Below are positions 11,790 through 23,763 of a stretch of DNA of 64,000 nucleotides, piece after piece (the first letter of the stretch is position 1; every line of letters starts with the position of its first letter). The notes beneath the pieces were generated by a model that saw only the letters and a program-made list of their open reading frames with translations, did not search any database and was not told the origin of the DNA. The DNA is from Clarkia xantiana subsp. parviflora (Eukaryota > Streptophyta > Magnoliopsida > Myrtales > Onagraceae): NCBI GenBank assembly GCA_036873135.1, contig JAPTYO010000008.1, forward strand, positions 39,130,819 through 39,194,818, given 5' to 3'. A program made the position numbers and the translations under genes.

Positions 11790-12780
11790 ATGGCTTCGAT
11801 CGGCAATGTAATCTCCCAAATGAACAAGGGAGTGAGATTGAACAACAAAAATTATAAAATTTGGAATAAGCGAGCCAAAATGGTAATTACTAAAATGAGA
11901 GGTATGGAGCATCTGACTACGAAAAAAGTCAGGCCATAAGGAGACCTCACGGCTGAACTGGAGAAAACCCATGATTAATGGGATGCAAAGGACCAGGAGA
12001 TCCGTTCCGCCTTGCTGTCACTGCTTAAGGATGACATAGTATATGGGTATAATCACTATGAGTCTGCCAAGGACCTATGGGATGGTCTCAAGGCAGGGTT
12101 TGGTGTTTACACCACTGCCCAGAAGCGATCGTTGAACGTCGCTTTAGACTCATACAAAATGAATCCAAAGCATACAATGAATGAGCATATCAGACACATG
12201 TCTATCATGCTTGCTGAACTCAAGGAAGCAGGAGAAATCCTGACAGAGGAACAGAAAGTCCAATGCGTGATCTGATCCTTACATGACTCTTGGAGTAGTG
12301 AAAATGCACCTTAACCATGCCGCTCAACTTGATAACATCGAGAAAGTGTGAGTTCATCTCGAGCTGGAAGAGGATCGTCTCAAGGCTGAAAAGCCTAGGG
12401 CAGAAATGCATATCGCATCCTCATTTCCAGCCGAGCAAAAGGGTAAGCGCAATAGGAAGTGAAAGAATCTCCAGGTCAAGGCTGACAAGCCTATAGCTCC
12501 GAAACCTCAGAAGAAGTTCAAGCGAAAGCAATTCGGTGGTAAGAAAGGCAAAACAAAACAAACACTTAAAGAGGAAACTCGAACGTGTTTTAGGTGTGGC
12601 GTGAAAGGACACCTTGCTAATGCCTGTACCAATCCTTCCAAGGTACGTGTTGAAGAATAATGATAAACTCATAAGTTCTTCTAGGACTCCTCTTACTCGA
12701 GAGTAAGTCAATTCATTCTTTTGGATTACAGAACCGAGAAGGAGAACAAGCACAAACCTGAGGAACTTGCCCCGAAGATA
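11790..12780 (+). pseudogene. gag: Copia-A gag, decayed
   Basis: A start at 11790 opens MASIGNVISQMNKG, and the frame holds the copia Gag (UBN2-type) core with stops near 11937 and 11973: LSLLKDDIVYGYNHYESAKDLWDGL-type sequence from 12012 and NEHIRHMSIMLAELKEAG up to a stop at 12275. After frame changes a CCHC zinc knuckle, CFRCGVKGHLANAC, is at 12586-12627. It shares the family with the RNase H relic at 23446, and LARD-B separates the two. Protease, integrase and most of RT are missing. Confidence 0.8.
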
Positions 12781-13200
12781 TAAAGATTGAATGAAAGAAT
12801 TTATCTTTATTTGCTTTGCTTAATAATCTTCTTCCAAATTTTTCAGTTTAAAGGATACTCAATAATGTTCATTGAATGTAAACACCTAACTTTGGTCCGC
12901 GCGTAGCACGTTCAAAATGTCATACGTGACGCGTTAAAAAAAAGTATTTAAATATGGAAGGTCGCGAAGTTTCTAAAGATAGGACTGGCTTAAATTAGGA
13001 TAGTTATTTATATTTATTGCAGATAATATTTGTTGAATATTTAGAGTATATTTTATGAATATTTAGCATTTATGATTAGAATAAATATGTAATATTTATT
13101 TCCTAGTTAACTTAGGCCTAGATTAGTATAAATAGAGGTGATTTATTATGTAATGAAAAGATACAACGCATAAAATTTAATAAAAAAAACTCTCCTAGAT

Positions 13201-13866
13201 TTGCGTGCAAACTATTTTTTGCTTTTCTATTATTTTTTTCTCTCTTCCTCCTGCGTCTTCTCCATTGCTCGACCGTCGGTGACCGGACCTTCGGAATTCC
13301 GGCGAAACCACGCTGCCTGCTGCTGCCACGGTGGTCTGCTTGCCATCGCCGGAGCTCCGTCGGAGTCGTCTGCTGCGGCTGGCCTTGATCGTCCCTGCCT
13401 TGCTCAACTTGTCTTTGTTGGTTGTCTTCCTCTCTGCTCAGCCGGCCGGCCATGGACTTCCTGTGCCGTTCCTGACTCCGCACGCCGCCACTATTTCTGT
13501 TGCGCTTCAGCCAGGCCAGGACCTCCAACGCAGCTCGACATCCGATCCAGCTCCATCCCGTACCTTGCCGAGATCCACCAACCGGAGCCTTTCGCCGGCC
13601 CACTCTCGCCGGAGACCACATCAGCCCTCATCCCCCTTCGTACGGACCTCCACAGAACTAGCGACGCAACCCGGCTGAGGCATCGCGGACCCCACCTCCG
13701 TCACAGCCGTCTCCCGATTCCATCATCCAGCCTTTCTTGCTGCTTGCGCTCCGACTCTGCTGCCGTTGTTGATTTATCTGCTAGTGCTGTTCTGACTATC
13801 ACGCCCGGTGTCAAGGCCTCACCTCTGTTTGATGCCAGCTGTTTTCCTCTAGTAGCCGCTCTGTGA
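13201..13866 (+). other. Long open frame in the centre of the LARD-B LTR
   Basis: A 221-codon open frame in the sense direction of the LTR, rich in Ser, Ala, Pro, Arg and Cys, downstream of the TATA motif. A second frame (13331-13678) overlaps it, as expected from GC-rich DNA. I recognise no domain. Both other long LARD-B LTRs have a sense-strand open frame at the same relative place but with different sequence. It may be a captured exon or simply biased composition. Confidence 0.3.
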
Positions 13867-13976
13867 TCAACCATGTCCAGCTGCCGATCCACCATTACCC
13901 TTCGTATTATTACAAAACTTACATGCATATTCTCAGTTTATATAGATTCAGTTATTCGTTTTGTTTAGGGAAATTT

Positions 13977-14321
13977 TCTTCAATTTGAAACCCTAACCCT
14001 AATTTTCGAGAGAGAAAAGAACACAGAGAATTGCGGGTCACTGAGCTGGGTCCTTCATCTGGCAGCTCTACCCTAAAATAGGTGGAGAGTCCCCGATAAT
14101 TAAATCGGGGTCCCTGTAGTAATGGAAGTTGAAAAATAGTCGGACCAAGTCTTTACAATGTTACAAATAAACCCCAAACTCAATCTGGGCTAGATAGAAA
14201 CAAGCTAATCACAACCGGGCCCATTCAACACAAACAACAAGGGCTTGTAACCCAAATACAACATTTAAACAAACACAAACAGGCCCACAACTCCAGCTTG
14301 CTGAGTCCACAGAAGTCCACA
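13977..14321 (-). repeat. Copia-1 3' LTR
   Basis: 345 bp, minus strand, starting TGTGGACTTCTG and ending TTGAAGA. The end GA instead of CA is shared by both LTRs. It contains two short CCCTAA units near its end that only resemble telomere repeats. Confidence 0.92.
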
Positions 14322-14330
14322 CTCCCCCTC
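14322..14330 (-). other. Copia-1 polypurine tract
   Basis: On the minus strand GAGGGGGAG directly precedes the 3' LTR. A second purine block with the same GAGGGGGAG core lies about 20 bp upstream. Confidence 0.8.
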
Positions 14331-14374
14331 AAGCTGGATTGCTCCCCCTCAAATGGCAATCAACTAAACAGAAC

Positions 14375-16957
14375 TCAACCTGCAAGATCAATAGAACCAG
14401 AAGCAGAAAAAATATTCTTCATATTAAGCTTGTTAACCAAATAGGAATGCTCCCTTTTCGCCAAAGCCTTAGTAAATAAATCAGCTTGCTGCTCACTAGT
14501 TTTAACATGACTTATCTCAACAGTTTTATCCAAAACCTTTTCACGTGAGAAATGACAGTCAATCTCAATATGCTTTGTCCTTTCATGAAAGATAGGATTT
14601 TTAGCAATTTGAATTGCTGCCTTATTATCACAGAAAAGTAAAGATGGAACTTGTTGAGGATAGCCAAGTTCACTAAGCAAGCCACGCAGCCAAACCAATT
14701 CAGCAATAGTATGGCCTATAGCTCTATACTCTGCTTCAGCAGAGGACTTGGATACAGTATCATGCTTTTTCACCTTCCAAGATATCAGGGAGTCACCTAA
14801 CTTTACACAATAACCTGTTAATGAACGTCTGCTTTCAACACAATTACCCCAATCAGAATCCCCAAAAGCAATAAGAACAGGCTTACTGAAAGCAGATAAG
14901 ACAATACCCTTCCCAGGCTCAGACTTTAGGTATCTAACAACTCTTAAGGCAGCATCTAAATGAGACCTTTTTGGGGAATTCAGATACTGGCTTAAGTGCT
15001 GAACAGCAAAAGCTATATCTGGCCTGGTTAGAGTAAGGTAAAGAAGTTTACCTATCAGTCTTCTAAAAGAAGAATCATCACTTAGGATCTAATCATCTTG
15101 ATTTATCTTAAGGAAGTCATCATATTTCTTACTGGTAAGTTGCAGTTTGAACTCCATAGGAGTTTTGGCAGGTTTAGCAGCTCCCAATCCTGTTTCTGCA
15201 ATAAGCTCCAAGCAATATTTTCTTTGGCAGAGTACAAGACCTTTCTCAGATCTTGCTATCTCGATGCCTAGAAAATATTGTAACTCACCAAGATCCTTCA
15301 TTTTGAAACTAGACTGCAAAACATCTTTTAACTCATTAATCAACTTTTCACTGTTTCCAGTGATTAATAGATCATCAACATAAACCAGTAAAACAACAAT
15401 CTCACTACCAATTCTCTTGGTAAATAAAGAATAATCATATAATGATTGTTTATAACCAGCATGTTCAAGAGAATCAGTAAGCTTTATGTTCCACTGTCTA
15501 GATGCTTGCTTAAGGCCTTAAAGTGATTTTCGTAATCTACAAACAACATTATCACCATCCCCCCTTAGATTACGAAATCCTTCAGGTAAAAACATATAAA
15601 CCTCCTCTGTTAGATCGCCTTGTAAAAAAGCATTAAAAACATCCATCTGAAAGAGAGGCCAATTGTAAATAGCAGCCAAAGAAAGAATTGTTCGAACAGT
15701 TTTCATTTTAACCACAGGGGAGAAGGTTTCAAAGTAGTCTATACCATGTTTTTGTTTAAAGCCTTTAGCAACCAATCTAGCTTTGTAACGTTCAAGAGAG
15801 CCATCAGCATTATATTTAAGTTTATATACCCATTTGCAACCAATGGCCTTTTTACCTGGAGGCAAAGGAACAAGATCCCATGTTCCATTTGCCTCAAGTG
15901 CATCCACTTCATCCTGCATAGCCTTGACCCAGTTTGTATCCTTCTCAGCCTCTGCAAAAGAAGCTGGCTCTACAAGCTTTGAAAAAGCAGTTAGATAACA
16001 TTTGTAATCCTTGGAAATATTATCATAGCCTATGTAGTTGGAAATGGGATAGGGGTAGTCAGAAACAGAAGCCACATAATCATTCAAATAAGAGGGTGGT
16101 CTTCTGTTTCTTGAAGATCTCCAAACATCAGTAGGAGGAATATTGTGAACTGTATCAGACACATCATGTATATCAAGAGTAGTGTCATCATTTACAGAAC
16201 TATCAATACTGTCAGCAATAGAAGAGATTTCAGCATCATCCAGTATATGGTCACCCTCATCAGATAGAGGGTTAGTTTCAGATGGGTCATCAAGAGTGAA
16301 AACATCATCATGGTGATCAGAGTTTTTGGTTAAAAAATCATCCTGGGGTTTCAGATTAGACTTGCTGCTTGCAAAAGGAAAGACATTCTCAATAAACTTC
16401 ACATCTCGACTAATAAAAAATTTCCTACTAAGAGGATCATATAATCTGTAACCCTTTTGAAGTTCAGAGTAGCCCAAAAAAATGGAAGGAATTGCCCTAG
16501 CAGCAAATTTATCTGAAGCCACCAAGTTTTTTGCATAAGTAAGACAACCAAAAACTCTAAGATGGGAAATATCAGGTTTATCACCTTTCATCACTTCTAA
16601 AGGAGATTTATTATTTAAGACAGGGGTAGGCATCAGATTTATAAGGTAACAAGCACTCAAAACACAGAGACCCCAAAACCTATCAGGAATATGAGCTTGA
16701 AATTTTAAGGCTCTTGCAATATCAAGAAGATGTCTATGTTTCCTTTCTACTCTACCATTCTGTTGGGGGGTATATGGACAGGAGCTTTGATGGAGAATTC
16801 CTTTTGATTTAAAATATGTAGTAATCTGTTCTCCAAAGAATTCTCCACCATTGTCTGTCCTAAAAACTTTTATAACTTTGTTAAACTGTGTTTGAACCAT
16901 GACAACAAATTGCTTTAAAATTTCTGACACATTGTGCTTGTATTGAAGTAAATAAAA
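14375..16957 (-). pseudogene. pol: Copia-1 pol C-terminal part: integrase, RT, RNase H
   Basis: One minus-strand frame from about 16957 to the stop at 14375, with two internal stops. It starts inside the integrase core, with FRTDNGGEF and the downstream PQQNGRVERKH glutamate. RT follows: KWVYKLKYNADGSLERYKA, MDVFNAFLQGDL, then a nonsense codon at 15518-15520 inside the normally conserved KSLYGLKQ box. The YVDD box is at about 15385-15400, and a second stop is at 15089-15091. RNase H has KSSAEAEYRA, FCDNKAAIQIAKNP and HERTKHIEID, and the frame ends ADLFTKAL...DLAG. It is joined to the gag part by a one-base shift near 16954-16957. All domains are otherwise well kept. Confidence 0.93.
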
Positions 16958-18833
16958 CCCAAGTCACTCTAGAATGATCATCCACAATGGTCAAAAAAAA
17001 TCTTTTATTGTCATAAGTGGGGGTTTTATAGGGGCCCCAAACATCACGGTGAACAAGGTTAAACACAGCATTAGCTCTTGAATTGGAAACATCAAATGGG
17101 AACCTAGACATCTTTGCTAAAGGACAGATATCACAAGTATGTAAAGAGAGATCTTTATTCCTAACAGAAGTTAAGGGTTCAATGTGTTTGAGTGATTGAA
17201 TGGAGGCATGCCCAAACCTCATGTGCCAAAGACCAACATCTCCTTTATTCACAGAGCTTAAAACAGCAGCAGAAAAACCATCACTATTGGTGTTGAGAAG
17301 ATAAAGACCAGAAACTTCTCTACCATTTGCCAAGACCCTCCCATTTGAGAGGTCCTGCATAAAAACAGATTTGGAAAGAAAATTGGCAGTGCAGTTAAGA
17401 TCTTTTGTTAATTGAGAAATGGAAATTAAATTGTATTTAAAATCAGGCATATATAAAATATTTCTCAATGTGCCATGCTTATCAATAACATAATCTCCAA
17501 CACCAGCAGCAACAGAATAAAGACCATTTGGCAGTTTAACACGAATTCCAGAAACAGGTTTGAAATTGATCAACCAATCAACATTTCTAGTCATGTGATT
17601 GCTAGCACTAGTATCAAGGATCCAACATCTAGTAAGATCAGAGCAAGGGAAAGTAGAAACCATACCAGGAGAATTGCCCACATCTTCTCCTGAGGTGACT
17701 GCAGTGGCCACACTTGCAGTGTTTCCACTACCTCCATTCCTCAAGAGAAGCTTGTCAAATTGCTCACTTGTAAGAGTAATACTTCCCTGTGAGGACATCT
17801 CAGATTGGAAAACATTGTCACTTGCACCATCTTTGCCATCAGATATAAGGGGGCCAGTTTTGGAAAACATTGCTTTAGCCTTAAGAAACTCCTTATATTT
17901 GAAACAGATGTCATTCACGTGTCCCTTCCTCTGACAGTATTCACATCCCTTAGCATAGCAACGATCAGAGGTGTGACCTTTTTTCTTGCAAAAATCACAC
18001 TCAAGATTTGGATTAGTAAACTTCTTCCCTTTCCCATCACTTGGGCCACTAGTTTTAACCAACAAAGAATTTCCATCAGAGGCAGACATGGAGGCACTCA
18101 CATCCCTCTGACTCTCTTCTTGCAATAAAATGTTGTAAGCTTGGTTTAACGTAGGAAGAGGAGTCCAGAGAAGGAGATTACTCCTTACGTTCGAAAAGAC
18201 ATCACTAAGGCCCATCAGGAATTGGAAAAGTCTTTCATTATTCTTATGATCAAGGTGCCTTTTAAAAGAATCTCCAGGAATGTGAGGTAAAGAACAGGCA
18301 GAATCATATTCGGTCCAGAGGTTTTTGAGTTTAGTAAAAAAGTTGGAAATGGAATCTACGCCTTGTCGAACAGTAACAATTTCGCGATGCAACTGGTAGA
18401 TTCTAGATCCATTGGTTTTATCAAATCTCTCACTCAATTCTTTCCAGACCAGAAAAGCATTCTCGAGATACATCACACTATCAGAAATATCATCAGAAAT
18501 AGAGTTGATAATCCAGCCGCGTACAACGGCGTCACAACGCTCCCAAAGAGGCAAAAGCTTAGAATCATAAGATTCAGACAAACACGCACCAGTAACAAAA
18601 CCTAATTTGTTTTTCCCAAGTAAAACGATTTGCATTCCACGACTCCACTTCCGATAATTCTCCGAGCCGGTGAGTTTAAGAGAGATTAGGCTTTGGCCGG
18701 GATTATCGGATGTGTGAAGATAGAGAGGATGAAACGGATGTACCTCCCTTGAGAAGTCGATCTGAGGCGATACCTGGACACTCACCTCTTCAGATTTCGG
18801 AGTCACTCCTTCTTTCCCTACATCCTCCGCCAT
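16954..18833 (-). pseudogene. gag-pol: Copia-1 gag, protease and N-terminal integrase
   Basis: Start codon at 18833, open to 16881 (650 codons), but true homology ends near 16957, where a run of four T on the minus strand shifts the frame. Domains in order: copia gag N-terminus (HPLYLHTSDNPGQSLISLKL, residues about 36-55), gag core, and two CCHC knuckles, CDFCKKKGHTSDRC and CEYCQRKGHVNDIC (about residues 280-310). The protease has WILDTSASNHMT, where the usual D-S/T-G-A has Ser in place of Gly. The GAG-pre-integrase zinc motif has MRFGH...CDICPLAK, followed by the first integrase Asp in HRDVWGP. The start lies about 220 bp from the primer site. The protease change alone could stop processing. 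Confidence 0.93.
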
Positions 18834-19055
18834 GTTGAAATGAGATTCACGCTAAGAACGTTCCAAATAACCTTCGATGAAAGACAACTGGCAGAAGAGC
18901 AGAGAAGATCGCAACGAGATGACTTCGGGAGGCGAAGCGTCGGGCACCGAAGGAAGAAAGATCCACCAGGAAACAAATCTGTGATAACACAGATTGATAG
19001 AGAACCACCAAGGAGAAGAAACCCCAAGATCCAAGGAAAAAACGAGATCAAACTC

Positions 19056-19067
19056 GCTCTGATACCA
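19056..19067 (-). other. Copia-1 primer binding site
   Basis: Minus strand TGGTATCAGAGC directly beside the 5' LTR, complementary to initiator tRNA-Met. Confidence 0.93.
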
Positions 19068-19412
19068 TCTTCAATTTGAAACCCTAACCCTAATTTTCGA
19101 GAGAGAAAAGAACACAGAGAATTGCGGGTCACTGAGCTGGGTCCTTCATCTGGCAGCTCTACCCTAAAATAGGTGGAGAGTCCCCGATAATTAAACCGGG
19201 GTCCCTGTAGTAATGGAAGTTGAAAAATAGTCGGACCAAGTCTTTACAATGTTACAAATAAACCCCAAACTCAATCTGGGCTAGATAGAAACAAGCTAAT
19301 CACAACCGGGCCCATTCAACACAAACAACAAGGGCTTGTAACCCAAATACAACATTTAAACAAACACAAACAGGCCCACAACTCCAGCTTGCTGAGCCCA
19401 CAGAAGTCCACA
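19068..19412 (-). repeat. Copia-1 5' LTR
   Basis: 345 bp, the same length as the 3' LTR and different at only two positions by my reading. It supplies the promoter for the minus-strand gag-pol. Confidence 0.92.
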
Positions 19413-19663
19413 AATTTCAGATGGCAAAATAGGTGAATTAGAGTACCGAAAGGGCAGAATTTTAAACAATGTTTTTATTTCCGTAATAGAACCCCCGAAC
19501 TTGAATTTCTGTTCGTAGACCGATTTCATGCCTAGGTGTTAATTCGTTATTTTCCTAGGCAATTTTAGGTTTCTAGTTAGCCTTATAATTAACTAGTGGC
19601 GAATTTTTAAAAATCCACGTTTTCAAAACGTAATTCGTCATAGGTCAGATTTTAGGTCCGACA

Positions 19664-19812
19664 ATTTGGCGACTCTGCTGGGTAAAATTTAGAGGGTCCG
19701 GGCTCATTGTATTCGCTTATTGCCATGTTTTTTTGAATTTTCATATTTTATTATATTCACCATTCTAACTTTGTTTTTTTGTGTGACATGTACATATTTT
19801 TAGAGTAATTAA
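19664..19812 (+). mobile_element. LARD-B primer site and start of leader
   Basis: Directly after the LTR end comes ATTTGGCGACTCTGCTGGG, a primer site of the TTGGCGACTC type known from Tat/Ogre-type Ty3-gypsy elements and usually attributed to tRNA-Arg; I did not verify the tRNA. After about 130 bp the leader is interrupted by a solo LTR of the same family and continues at 21090. Confidence 0.7.
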
Positions 19813-21084
19813 TGTAAACACCTAATTTTGGACCACGTGTGACATGTGGCGCGCTAAATGAGGAAGCTTCCAAGAATGCTCATGGGAATTAGGATAGTTA
19901 TTTGTATTTATTGCAGAGTATATTTTCTGAATATTTATATTTAATGTTCAGAATATTTAGCGTTTATTAGGAGAATAAATCAGTATAATTTACTGCTTAA
20001 TTAGTTATAGCCTAGATTAGTATATATAGGGGTCTAATTCTACCTTAAGGGGATACATGAACAGAAAAAAATAAAAAGAAAGAATAAAAAACAGCTCCTC
20101 GATTTGCGTACAAACTTTATAATATAATTTTTTTTTCTCGTCTTCCCCTTCCCTTCTTCACGGCTACCTTCAACAGCGCTCTGATCCCATCCATAGCTGT
20201 CACAACCTCTCCTGAGACCTCCATCGGTGACGACGACCTGCCGCCGCTGCTCCACCACGCAACCCGCCTCGTTTATGTCCGTTTCCGATACCTCTGTTGC
20301 TGCTGTCTTCCCTGCCGCGCCGATGCTGCTTTCCCGAATAGCCATCCCCCATGAGCCCTTGATGGCCTTAGCTTTGCTTGTCGTTGTCTCGCGCCGCCTT
20401 CAGCCGTCCTCGCTTAGTCACGGTCATCATCATCGACACTCCGGTCCCGGTCGCCACGATTTGCACCTCCGATCTGCTCCGACAGCCACGATGGGATCTC
20501 TACAATTCACCGGCCTGAAGTCTTCCTTGTCATTACCGGAGCTATCGAAGTTAATTTCAGGTTCAACTCCACCCTGTTACGTGGATTCCAACTTGCTGCG
20601 CATCGTCCCTGTAAAACTGGTCCTCAGGTAATGTAATAAAGCTTGCTGCGTAATGTATTATATGATATAGTATTATAATAGACAATAATATGTAAACACC
20701 TAATATGTTGTATTATATTATATTAATTTAAGTGTTATGCCTAGGCTCACTTTGTTGAATACGTGTAGTTTGGTTTTACCATATTAGTTTATAACAGATA
20801 ATTATTTAGTTTAGGAAATCGTGTATATATATATATAATAAAGATGGAAAATTAAGTTAATTGAGTACCGAAAGGGCGAGATTATTACTATGTGTTTTTA
20901 ATTCGTAATAGAACCCCCGAATCCGAATTTCTAATCGTAGACCGATTTTATACCTAGGTGTTTAATTCGTTATTCGCTAGGTAATTTAGGATTCTAGTTA
21001 GCCTTAATTAACTAGTGGCGACTCTTTCCAAAATTCATCGTTTTCAAAACGTAATTCGCCATAGGTCAGATTTTAGGTCCGACA
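19813..21084 (+). repeat. Solo LARD-B LTR nested in LARD-B leader
   Basis: A 1272-bp LTR from TGTAAACACC to GTCCGACA, flanked by ATTAA at 19808-19812 and 21085-21089. No internal region is attached, so it is a solo LTR left by recombination of a full element. A TATA motif TATATATAGG is at 20021-20030. Its GC-rich centre (about 20110-20630) carries a 134-codon sense frame (20227-20631) unlike that at 13201. Removing it joins the two halves of the surrounding LARD-B leader. Confidence 0.92.
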
Positions 21085-21089
21085 ATTAA

Positions 21090-21500
21090 TTGACATTTTC
21101 TTTTTGTGGCATTATTTGAATTCGCACACCCACTAGAATAATCACCAAAACGCCTAAAACCCAGGGCGACTAGGAACCCTGGAGGTTTAGTACGGTACGA
21201 CCGGAGCGGCTGGGCCGCCGGTATGGCTCGGAAAAACTCTACTCGTTTTTGAAGGTCTTATGATCCCTATGATGGGGTGAGGAAACCACCTTGTTGGGAA
21301 TCTATCAGTGGAACCTACCTTGTAGAGCAAAGCCACACATTTTTTACCCCCTAACATGTTGTGTTTTATCCGTGTTTTTTTTTGTTGTAAAAAAGATTTG
21401 TTAGGAAAACTATAAGTTTTTTTAAACTGTGTAGCTTTTATTCTCATGCATTCATCTAACTGCATTAAAAAAAAAAAATTCAACTAAGTAGTTAGTCATT
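21090..21500 (+). mobile_element. LARD-B leader, continued
   Basis: Non-coding. It contains a GC-richer block (about 21150-21330) that starts near AGGGCGACTAGGAACCCTGG and then becomes strongly A/T homopolymeric. The minus-strand frame through it has no recognisable domain. Confidence 0.55.
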
Positions 21501-22450
21501 TAGAAATTTTCTTTCCGAACATGCATTTTGTATGCATTGCTTTTTTTTTTTTAAAAAAAAAAAAACCTCTTACCTGGATTTTTTTATTTCAAACTTGTGT
21601 TTCATACGCATTATTTTTTTCTTAAAAAAACTCTTCAGGTAAGTTGTGATTTTGGTTAGCGCGTCGCGCATGCAAAAAAACATTTTAGAAAAAATTGTAA
21701 TTACTCTTTATCTATTAGAGCTTCTAATTTCAAACGTGCATTCCATATGCATCATTTAAAAAAAACTTTTTATCTGAATTGTTTTATTTTTAATAATGCA
21801 TCCAATATGCATTAATTTTAAAAGAAACTTTTTAGATAAATCGTAAGCTCTCTTAGTTTTAGGGCTCTTTGTTTAAAAAACTATTTACCTGATTTTTTTT
21901 TTTTAAGATGTGCATCTCATATGCATTATTTTCGAAAAAAAACATTTCAGGTAAATTGTAATTTTTCTTAGTTGTAGAACTTTTATTTTTAAGTTTGCAT
22001 CGTGTATTTATTGTTGTGCATCTCGTATGCATTCTTTAAAAAAACTTTTCACTTGATTTTTTTTTTCAATTTTGAGCAACCAAGATGAATTGATTTTTTT
22101 TCCTCGAAAAAAACAAAAAACAAAAAAATCTTTTCAGATAGCTTGTAAATTTTCTTAACTGTAGAACTTTCATTTCAAGTATGCATATCATGTACATCTC
22201 ATATGCATTGTTTTAGGAAAAAAACTTTTAAATAGATTGTAAATCTTCTCTTAGTTGTTTAGCTTTTAATTCCAAACATGCATTGCATTTGCATTTCTTT
22301 TAGTAAAAAACTTTACCTGGATTTTTTATTTTGTACATACATTACATATGTATCATTCAGGTAAACTGGTTGTAAGTTGTAAGTTTCTTAACAGTAGAAC
22401 TTTAACTTTCGAGCATGCATGAGCATTTTTAAAAAAATTGAAGTGTCATT
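21500..22450 (+). repeat. LARD-B tandem repeats with TGCATnnnATATGCAT core
   Basis: About nine imperfect units, spaced roughly 60-120 bp. Each contains a palindromic core such as GCATCTCATATGCAT, a poly-A/poly-T stretch and a CTTTTCAGGTAAATTGTAA-like segment. The same array, inverted, lies at about 63340-64000 in the minus-strand LARD-B. No protein coding capacity. Confidence 0.75.
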
Positions 22451-23445
22451 CATTTATCAAGGGTGTGTTGCACTTTTGCGGAAAAATTTTCATTTCAACC
22501 TTCGCATGAGCTAGTGTTTTAAAAAGGAGATTTGATTATGTTTTTTGAAAAAATAGTTTAATTGAGCAGTTGAGCGCAATTATTCGAGTTTAAACGAAGG
22601 ACGAGAAAACTTTTTTAAAATTTTTTTGTTTTGAGCACATGTCCTGCGTTCAAGCAAGATAGTGCACTCAGCGAATTCAGTAAACTCCAAGCTAGTGCAA
22701 AACACCTTAGATCATAAATTTTGATTCTTTCTGAAATCTAATCAAAATTATGAAATGAATGACGTTAGAAGTTTTCCGAAAAATCATGCATGACTTCGTT
22801 TATTCTTTATACTAAATTTCGTGTTTGGTCTTTCCAGGTACCCTTGGGTAGATATCTTGTACATACAAGTGGTGTCGGCCAAATGGGGCATCATAAAAAG
22901 AGCGTGCAGTCATCCAGTTGCACTAAGAACAAATTGCGCACTCGGAATATCCGACGCTCATGTATGATAAACTGTACTTGATTTTTCATTGAGATTTGAG
23001 TGTCCCTACTTTTTTTTGCAGGTCAGATGACCACTTTGACGAGGTCGCAACCACGTGAAACGTGACTGCTTCAAAGAACCTCCATGCCAAAATTCCACCT
23101 ACCACATGTGGAATTCATACGCGTCCCCGAACCAAGCTGCACATCTGTTTTACGGTGAGGTCTAAACCGGTCAGTGATAACCAATGGGCATCTCCTATTG
23201 AGACTGGACATGACCGAAGATGGGAAAATATCAAGAAATCATAAAGAGTCCCGTAAAGATTCAATGTGCCGATCAATGAGCATTTGAAATGTCAAGCAAA
23301 GAAAACATTAATGTTGGTGCCTTCCGTCAGAGATTCAGGGGCATGTACTTTCCGCCAGTTGTACACATATACAAGTTGTGTTTTCTAGATGGAGCAGGAA
23401 AATCAGGACATGCAGCAGGTCCAGTCGCATAGCGAGCACATTTTC
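22450..23445 (+). mobile_element. LARD-B conserved internal region, right end truncated
   Basis: Colinear with the inverted copy at 62320-63340. It contains poly-pyrimidine plus CAG acceptor-like sites (near 22835 and 23021) and CGCTCATG/CGCTCAGGTACG donor-like sites in the two copies. A short frame beginning ATGGAGCAGGAAAATCAG near 23388 is shared but soon stops, so a gag N-terminus is possible but not shown. At about 23446 the homology ends and Copia-A RNase H begins, so the rest of LARD-B was deleted here. Confidence 0.6.
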
Positions 23446-23763
23446 CACTAGAAATGCAGAGAAAGCGGTCTGTCTTAAAAGGATTCTAACTGCGCTGCTT
23501 GATGGCGATGTCAAGAATAAACCTGTGAAGGTCTTCTCTGACAGTCAAGCGGCCATCGTGGCAGTTAAGAATCCGAAGTACCATAGTAGGACCAGACACA
23601 TTGATATGAAATAATTTCATGCTAAATTTTAATAATAGTGGACAATATGATCACTATTGAATACTTGTCCACCAATATCTTGGTAACGGTCCCATTAACT
23701 AAACCACTACCCAGCGACATATTCGAAAAGCTTGTAAAACTGCTTGGATTGCGTAAGGTCTAG
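23446..23763 (+). pseudogene. Copia-A RNase H C-terminal relic
   Basis: Reads AEKAVCLKRILTALL, KVFSDSQAAIVAVKNPKYHS and RTRHIDMK, then a stop, then further RNase H-like sequence with stops ending in a KLVKLLGLRKV-like tail at about 23763. It corresponds to 2985-3290 of the first copy. It is the far end of the Copia-A whose gag is at 11790. Confidence 0.85.

Larger units (their letters stand above)
13977..19412 (-). mobile_element. Copia-1: complete but disabled Ty1-copia element
   Basis: A 5436-bp minus-strand element with two 345-bp LTRs (13977-14321 and 19068-19412), an initiator-Met primer site (19056-19067), a polypurine tract (14322-14330) and a gag-pol region. It is flanked by AATTT at 13972-13976 and 19413-19417, a perfect 5-bp target duplication. 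I count two differences between the LTRs, one C/T in the CGGGG block and one C/T near the outer end, so insertion was recent. Removing it rejoins the LARD-B LTR cleanly. Confidence 0.95.
12877..19663 (+). repeat. LARD-B 5' LTR, split by Copia-1
   Basis: The LTR starts TGTAAACACC at 12877, is interrupted at 13976 by Copia-1 plus one target-duplication copy, resumes at 19418 and ends GTCCGACA at 19663, about 1346 bp without the insertion. A TATA motif, TATAAATAG, is at 13127-13135. Its first 200 bp match, inverted, the LTRs at 51690-51891 and 59539-59748, and its last 250 bp match 20860-21084 and, inverted, 50068-50290. The central 700 bp is GC-richer and differs strongly between copies. Confidence 0.85.

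Noticed and set aside
13985..14000. CCCTAACCCTAA telomere-like motif, also near 19080
   Set aside because: Only two units, at the same place in both Copia-1 LTRs; part of the LTR, not an interstitial telomere array.
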